A DNA stretch of 19,066 nucleotides, taken from positions 1-19,066 of the forward strand of contig DEFA01000038.1 of assembly GCA_002350525.1 (NCBI GenBank), read 5' to 3'. Every line of letters begins with the position of its first letter. Within the stretch, counting starts at the first letter, position 1. The position numbers were made by a program, and so were the translations under genes. The notes beneath the pieces are model-generated. The model worked only from the letters and a program-made list of their open reading frames with translations. It was not told the DNA's origin and made no database searches. Below, piece after piece: positions 16,621-19,066 of this stretch. The DNA is from Lachnospiraceae bacterium UBA2864 (GTDB lineage Bacteria > Bacillota > Clostridia > Lachnospirales > Lachnospiraceae).

Positions 16621-16722
16621 TAATTCGCCCTTAATGGTGGCGGAACACCCATACATAATCCACCTTTATGGTAGTGGAACACCGATTGTTAAACCCTCCA
16701 CTTAATGGCAGGAGCTCTCCAG
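16621..16722 (-). ncRNA. toxI: ToxI-like antitoxin RNA, three repeats
   Basis: Three related units of 34-37 nt, aligned at 16696-16720, 16659-16683 and 16626-16650 (order of transcription). The shared pattern on the minus strand is GGxGxxxxC, xACCAT, TAAGxxG and GxxTTA, suited to the short stem and pseudoknot of ToxI RNAs. The first unit is of one subtype (GGAGAGCTCCTGCC, then AAGTGGAGGGTTT); the next two are of another (GGTGTTCC, then ACCAT). The processed units are expected to bind and block the RNase encoded just downstream. Confidence 0.85.
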
Positions 16723-16730
16723 TCACTTAT

Positions 16731-16759
16731 AGTGTAGTGCTTTCTTCGCAAAAAATCAA
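16731..16759 (-). promoter_or_regulatory. Promoter of the ToxI-toxN transcript
   Basis: On the minus strand, TTGATT (16759-16754), 17 bp, TACACT (16736-16731). The start would be near 16724, exactly before the first repeat unit. A CTATAAG just downstream is an alternative -10. Confidence 0.5.
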
Positions 16760-16791
16760 CAACTTTTTTATTTGCTCTTTTTGCTTTATAC

Positions 16792-16901
16792 AAAATAAAA
16801 ACAATGCCTCTCCTGTCTGCAAACAGAAGAGGCGGCTCTTTTACAAGAGCTAAAAGCCATATTCGGTAGGCATCCACTTATGGAGTGGGTGCTTTTCCTT
16901 T
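16792..16901 (-). ncRNA. Putative structured small RNA upstream of ToxI
   Basis: About 110 nt between a good promoter (16908-16936) and a terminator-like hairpin. The RNA would fold into three consecutive hairpins: GCACCCACT with AGTGGATGC, GGCTTTTAGCTC with a pairing AAAGAGCC segment, and GCCTCTTCTGT with a pairing ACAGGAGAGGC, the last followed by ATTGTTTTTATTTT. On the plus strand the first hairpin is followed by TTTTCCTTTTA and could end transcripts arriving from the left. No known RNA family is recognised. Confidence 0.45.
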
Positions 16902-16907
16902 TATTAA

Positions 16908-16936
16908 AATATAACACCTATATTGAACAAATTCAA
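16908..16936 (-). promoter_or_regulatory. Promoter for the small RNA at 16792-16901
   Basis: On the minus strand, TTGAAT (16936-16931), 17 bp, TATATT (16913-16908), with an extended -10 TGT just before the hexamer. Confidence 0.6.
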
Positions 16937-16968
16937 CAAATTTTTAGAATTGATCACGAGCCGTATTT

Positions 16969-17142
16969 TTAGGATTGATTACAATCCGAAATTTTGTTTC
17001 TATCAATTTTACCCATAGCCGTATATGGAATAGAATCACAAAAAACATATTCTGTAGGAAGATAATAAGCTGACACCCTTTGTTTTAGTAGTCTCACTAT
17101 TTCCTTTTTAACCTTCTTCTCGTTATATCCTTTTTTCAACAT
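16969..17142 (-). pseudogene. C-terminal remnant of an AMP-binding acyl-CoA synthetase
   Basis: A 57-codon reading frame whose product ends in the unmistakable C-terminal signature of the AMP-forming acyl-CoA/acyl-acid ligases: KKEIVRLLKQ, 'VSAYYLPTEYVF', then IPYTAMGKIDRNKI. The conserved Lys of the GKI/D motif, which acts in adenylation, is present. The several hundred residues that should precede it are missing; upstream there are stops in this frame and no continuation. It is a relic left in the accessory DNA, not a working gene. Confidence 0.75.
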
Positions 17143-17202
17143 CTGTAAAAGTCAATATAAAAATGTAGGAAAAATGGAATATATCCATAGCGCTCCTTTA
17201 GT

Positions 17203-17391
17203 AAAACAAAAGCCCTGCACACGGCAAGGCTTTGTTATCATAATATGCAACTTTCTTTCACCGAGGCTAAGATGGATTATGGTGAGTTGCCACCTTTGTG
17301 AGCCTCCATGTTAACCGCATTCCATCACGACTTTCACTTCATAGGCGAAGTACATTTTAATGAGTGCACAGCTCAAGAAGTCTCCTTCTGA
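17203..17391 (-). ncRNA. Putative structured small RNA B (paralogue of RNA A)
   Basis: About 190 nt ending in an intrinsic terminator at 17203-17233 (AAAGCCTTGC with GCAGGGCTTT, then TGTTTT). From the 5' end it has a hairpin AGAAG-GAGA-CTTCT with a GNRA loop, a GAGCTG...ACTCATTAA stretch shared with RNA A, an ACTTC/GAAGT hairpin, and a long stem GAGGCT (17306-17301) with AGCCTC (17268-17263). The long stem encloses the hairpin GGTG-GCAACT-CACC. No ORF of note and no known family recognised. Confidence 0.55.
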
Positions 17392-17397
17392 TTATTA

Positions 17398-17426
17398 TAC
17401 TATCCTTACTAGTTTCCATTTGTCAA
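17398..17426 (-). promoter_or_regulatory. Promoter for small RNA B
   Basis: On the minus strand, TTGACA (17426-17421), 17 bp, TAGTAT (17403-17398). A TATAAT also follows at 21 bp. The -35 lies in the stretch TGTAAATTGCTTGACA, which recurs at 17968-17953 upstream of RNA A. Confidence 0.5.
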
Positions 17427-17487
17427 GCAATTTACAATTACAGATGTCATACACAGTTCTATGCCGAAGCAAAGTCAGACTATTAAT

Positions 17488-17632
17488 AATCCACCCTTAA
17501 CAAATGGTGGCAGAACACCTGTTATCAAACCCTCCACTTATTGGTAAAAGTTCTTCAATAATTTATAGCCACGCCATCAGCGAGGACTATCTGTAATAGT
17601 TTCCACTTAAATAGGTAGGACTCACCTTTGAC
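17488..17632 (-). ncRNA. Degenerate ToxI-like array without a toxin gene
   Basis: On the minus strand, units begin with AGGTGAGTCCTACC (about 17632), GAAGAACTTTTACC (about 17558) and AGGTGTTCTGCCACCATT (about 17521). A very diverged unit lies between the first two at the expected spacing. The last two repeat the order seen in the intact array: GTGGAGGGTTTGATAAC, then AGGTGTTC. No ToxN-like frame follows within the next 300 bp. A plausible promoter (TTTGTT ... TATGATAAT) lies between the terminator of RNA A and this array, so it may still be transcribed as an orphan antitoxin. Confidence 0.6.
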
Positions 17633-17661
17633 TTGTATATTATCATATAATAAATACAAAC

Positions 17662-17900
17662 AAAGGGCTTGGAATTCCAAGCTCTTATTATCTTTATAAT
17701 GGATAGCTGACAACATATCACCTATTGCCGAGCTTTCATGGTATATTTAATGTCCCCCACTAGGGAAAGAGGTGCTATCCGTTATCCCCTCAAGAGATTT
17801 CTCTCTTCATAGTTGTTATATGACTATTTCATGTAATAATCAACAACAATTTACCTTAATGAGTCCCTACGCAGCTCCAGGACGGAACAACATATGACTC
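17662..17900 (-). ncRNA. Putative structured small RNA A
   Basis: About 240 nt from a consensus promoter to the terminator at 17663-17686. Visible structure: a GTTGTT/AACAAC hairpin (17847-17842 with 17817-17812), the hairpin AAGAGA-GAAA-TCTCTT with a GNRA loop (17807-17792), and a 7-bp stem GGATAGC (17780-17774) with GCTATCC (17707-17701). That stem encloses the hairpin TCCC-TAGT...GGGA at 17753-17766. It shares GAGCTG...ACTCATTAA and the stem-within-stem plan with RNA B, with different paired bases. No known family recognised and no good ORF. Confidence 0.6.
17663..17686 (-). terminator. Intrinsic terminator of small RNA A
   Basis: Stem AAGAGCTTGG with CCAAGCCCTT around AATT (one G-T pair), followed by TGTTTGTATTT on the minus strand. 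The U-tract is broken, so strength is moderate. Confidence 0.65.
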
Positions 17901-17906
17901 GGCTTC

Positions 17907-17935
17907 ATTATAGTTGCTTGCATAATAAGTGTCAA
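17907..17935 (-). promoter_or_regulatory. Perfect consensus SigA promoter of small RNA A
   Basis: On the minus strand, TTGACA (17935-17930), 17 bp, TATAAT (17912-17907): both hexamers and the spacing match consensus exactly. The start would be near 17900. No coding frame of note follows, which is the main reason to believe in a strongly expressed small RNA. Confidence 0.85.
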
Positions 17936-18032
17936 TTATAAATGATTCCATGTCAAGCAATTTACAATGATTTCAAGTTCATTTTTTGTTTTTCGGCATT
18001 TTTATTTTGGTTTTTTCGATTGCATAGTATCA

Positions 18033-18069
18033 AAAAAACTCGCACTCATTATAGCGAATGCGAGTTTTT
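18033..18069 (-). terminator. Intrinsic terminator of gdhA
   Basis: Stem AAAAACTCGCA with TGCGAGTTTTT (18034-18044 with 18059-18069), followed by a T-run on the minus strand. It lies about 55 bp after the gdhA stop. It is the same element as at 15842-15880 and is symmetrical enough to act on both strands. Confidence 0.9.
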
Positions 18070-18076
18070 CACGTTG

Positions 18077-18110
18077 ATAAACCCTCCACTTTTAAGGTAG
18101 GAGCTCTCCT
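18077..18110 (-). ncRNA. Single ToxI-like unit in the gdhA 3' UTR
   Basis: On the minus strand GGAGAGCTCCTACC, then TTAAAAGTGGAGGGTTT, beginning 14 nt after the gdhA stop codon and ending just before its terminator. It matches the first unit of the toxN antitoxin array closely (GGAGAGCTCCTGCC, then TTAAGTGGAGGGTTT). It would be transcribed with gdhA. Function unproven. Confidence 0.6.
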
Positions 18111-18124
18111 GTTGTTTTATCTAA

Positions 18125-19066
18125 TTAGCAAACTCCCTGAGCGATCATTGCTTCAACAACCTTCTTGAAGCCGGCGATGTTAGCACCTGCAACATAGTTG
18201 CCTTCCATACCGTACTCCTTAGCAGCATCGTCGATGTTGTGGTAGATACCAACCATGATGCTCTTAAGCTTAGCATCAACTTCTTCGAAGCTCCATGAAA
18301 GTCTCTCTGAGTTCTGGCTCATCTCGAGTGCTGATGTAGCAACACCACCTGCGTTAGCAGCCTTACCACCAACGAAAGGTACATTATTTGCCTGGAAGTA
18401 CTCTGTAGCTTCGATTGTTGTAGGCATATTAGCACCTTCAGCTACATACTGTACACCGTTAGCTACAAGCATCTTAGCATCCTCGATATCAAGCTCATTC
18501 TGTGTTGCACATGGAAGAGCAATATCTACTTTGTACTGCCATACACCATGCTCACCATTCTTCTTCTCGAAGTACTGAGCTGATGGCTTAGCAGCTGCAT
18601 ACTCTGTAAGACGTGCTCTCTTAACTTCCTTAACTTCCTTAAGAAGAGCTACATCTATACCTGACTCATCATAGATCCAACCTGTTGAATCTGAACATGT
18701 AACAACCTTAGCACCAAGCTGAGTTGCCTTCTGGATAGCGTAGGTAGCAACGTTTCCTGAACCTGAAACTGCTATTGTCTTACCCTCAAGCTTGTCGCCA
18801 TGGCACTTAACCATTTCCTCTGTGAGGTAAAGAAGACCATAACCTGTAGCCTCTGTACGAGCAAGTGATCCACCGTATGTAAGACCCTTACCTGTAAGAA
18901 CTCCTTCGTAAAGTCCCTTGATTCTCTTATACTGTCCGAACATGAAACCAATCTCACGAGCACCTGTTCCGATATCACCGGCAGGAACGTCCTCATCAGC
19001 TCCGATATATTTTGAAAGCTCTGTCATAAAGCTCTGGCAGAACTTCATGATCTCGTTGTCTGACTT
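18125..19066 (-). CDS. gdhA: NADP-type glutamate dehydrogenase GdhA, C-terminal 313 residues (5' end beyond window)
   Basis: Converts 2-oxoglutarate, ammonium and NADPH to glutamate in the cytosol. The reading frame is open to the right edge ('SDNEIMKFCQSFMTELSKYIG'), so about 130 N-terminal residues with the catalytic Lys are outside. Seen here are 'DVPAGDIGTGAREIGFMFGQYK', the Rossmann fingerprint SGSGNVATYAIQKA, 'ALPCATQNELDIEDA', 'VAEGANMPTT' and 'GGKAANAGGVATSALEMSQN', all typical of hexameric bacterial enzymes. The sequence is full and undamaged. Its last codons (EAMIAQG) form the 22-bp core repeated at the cassette junctions, and the final Val-Cys-stop comes from the inserted cassette head. 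Confidence 0.96.
   Translation of the reverse strand, partial: KSDNEIMKFCQSFMTELSKYIGADEDVPAGDIGTGAREIGFMFGQYKRIKGLYEGVLTGKGLTYGGSLARTEATGYGLLYLTEEMVKCHGDKLEGKTIAVSGSGNVATYAIQKATQLGAKVVTCSDSTGWIYDESGIDVALLKEVKEVKRARLTEYAAAKPSAQYFEKKNGEHGVWQYKVDIALPCATQNELDIEDAKMLVANGVQYVAEGANMPTTIEATEYFQANNVPFVGGKAANAGGVATSALEMSQNSERLSWSFEEVDAKLKSIMVGIYHNIDDAAKEYGMEGNYVAGANIAGFKKVVEAMIAQGVC

Larger units (their letters stand above)
17972..18156. repeat. Cassette head repeat, copy 2, at the gdhA 3' end
   Basis: This 185-bp stretch is the right boundary of the inserted DNA and matches 15760-15967 with three substitutions (the other copy has an extra 23-bp unit). Its last 32 bp are the gdhA stop region and the 22-bp core (18135-18156), so insertion here would keep the gdhA reading frame intact by supplying its last codons. 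Confidence 0.9.

Noticed and set aside
16689..16877. A 62-codon minus-strand reading frame
   Set aside because: It begins at a GTG without a ribosome binding site, runs through the terminator-like hairpins, the ToxI promoter and the first ToxI unit, and has no family-like sequence.
16621..17632. Possible CRISPR array from the repeated 25-30 nt motifs
   Set aside because: The repeats are degenerate, of two subtypes, with no constant repeat and unique spacers of equal size, and no cas gene is present. The adjacent ToxN-family gene and intervening terminator identify them as type III antitoxin units.
17203..17900. tracrRNA, 6S RNA or tmRNA identity for the small RNAs
   Set aside because: No CRISPR repeat to pair with, no long bubble-type hairpin closed by matching ends as in 6S RNA, and no tRNA-like ends as in tmRNA. 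Left as unassigned structured RNAs.
7734..18156. Insertion sequence or transposon explanation for the repeats
   Set aside because: No transposase, no terminal inverted repeats and no short target duplication; the repeats are direct, long and include the gdhA coding end.
18125..18160. tRNA gene as the integration target
   Set aside because: No cloverleaf can be drawn at any of the three core copies; the core is protein-coding sequence of gdhA.

Overview
The window looks like chromosomal DNA of a low-GC Firmicute, most likely a Lachnospiraceae member of the Butyrivibrio/Pseudobutyrivibrio/Roseburia kind. The grounds are the glutamate dehydrogenase sequence, strong GGAGG ribosome binding sites, SigA-type promoters and the DUF5680 XRE regulator. 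This placement is by recognition, not by a search.

Positions 1-7680 are an ordinary host region. It holds small redox enzymes and regulators: a cupin protein, an AraC-type regulator, a 56-residue membrane ORF, two XRE regulators, an NAD(P)H-flavin oxidoreductase, a Crp/Fnr-type regulator, an aldo/keto reductase, an alpha/beta hydrolase and a nitroreductase, all on the minus strand. A LysR-type regulator reads divergently from the nitroreductase.

Positions 7734-18156 are accessory DNA inserted at the 3' end of gdhA (18125-19066, minus strand, running off the right edge). A 22-bp piece of the gdhA 3' coding end occurs three times in the same orientation: 7734-7755, 15946-15967 and 18135-18156. 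The two outer intervals behave as tandem cassettes with matching ends. The sequence just right of the first two cores matches (about 60 bp). The sequence just left of the last two cores also matches: 185 bp with 3 mismatches, apart from one 23-bp tandem duplication. No integrase or recombinase gene is present.

The first cassette (about 8.2 kb) carries a complete Wadjet (MksBEFG/JetABCD) anti-plasmid operon in the order ATPase-jetA-jetB-jetC-jetD. The leading gene, an AAA_14/DUF4143-type ATPase, overlaps or nearly abuts jetA. The second cassette (about 2.2 kb) carries a type III toxin-antitoxin system. This is a ToxN/AbiQ-family RNase preceded by a terminator and three ToxI-like RNA repeats. 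The same cassette holds a degenerate second ToxI-like array without a toxin, two structured small RNAs that look paralogous, a third small RNA, and the C-terminal remnant of an acyl-CoA synthetase.

Read on the minus strand, both cassettes share one plan: core, a ToxI-like unit, an intrinsic terminator, a promoter, cargo, then the common tail. A single ToxI-like unit therefore lies in the 3' UTR of gdhA and another in the 3' UTR of toxN. My main proposal is a chain of integrase-less defence cassettes anchored at gdhA, with antitoxin-like RNA units and terminators built into their ends.
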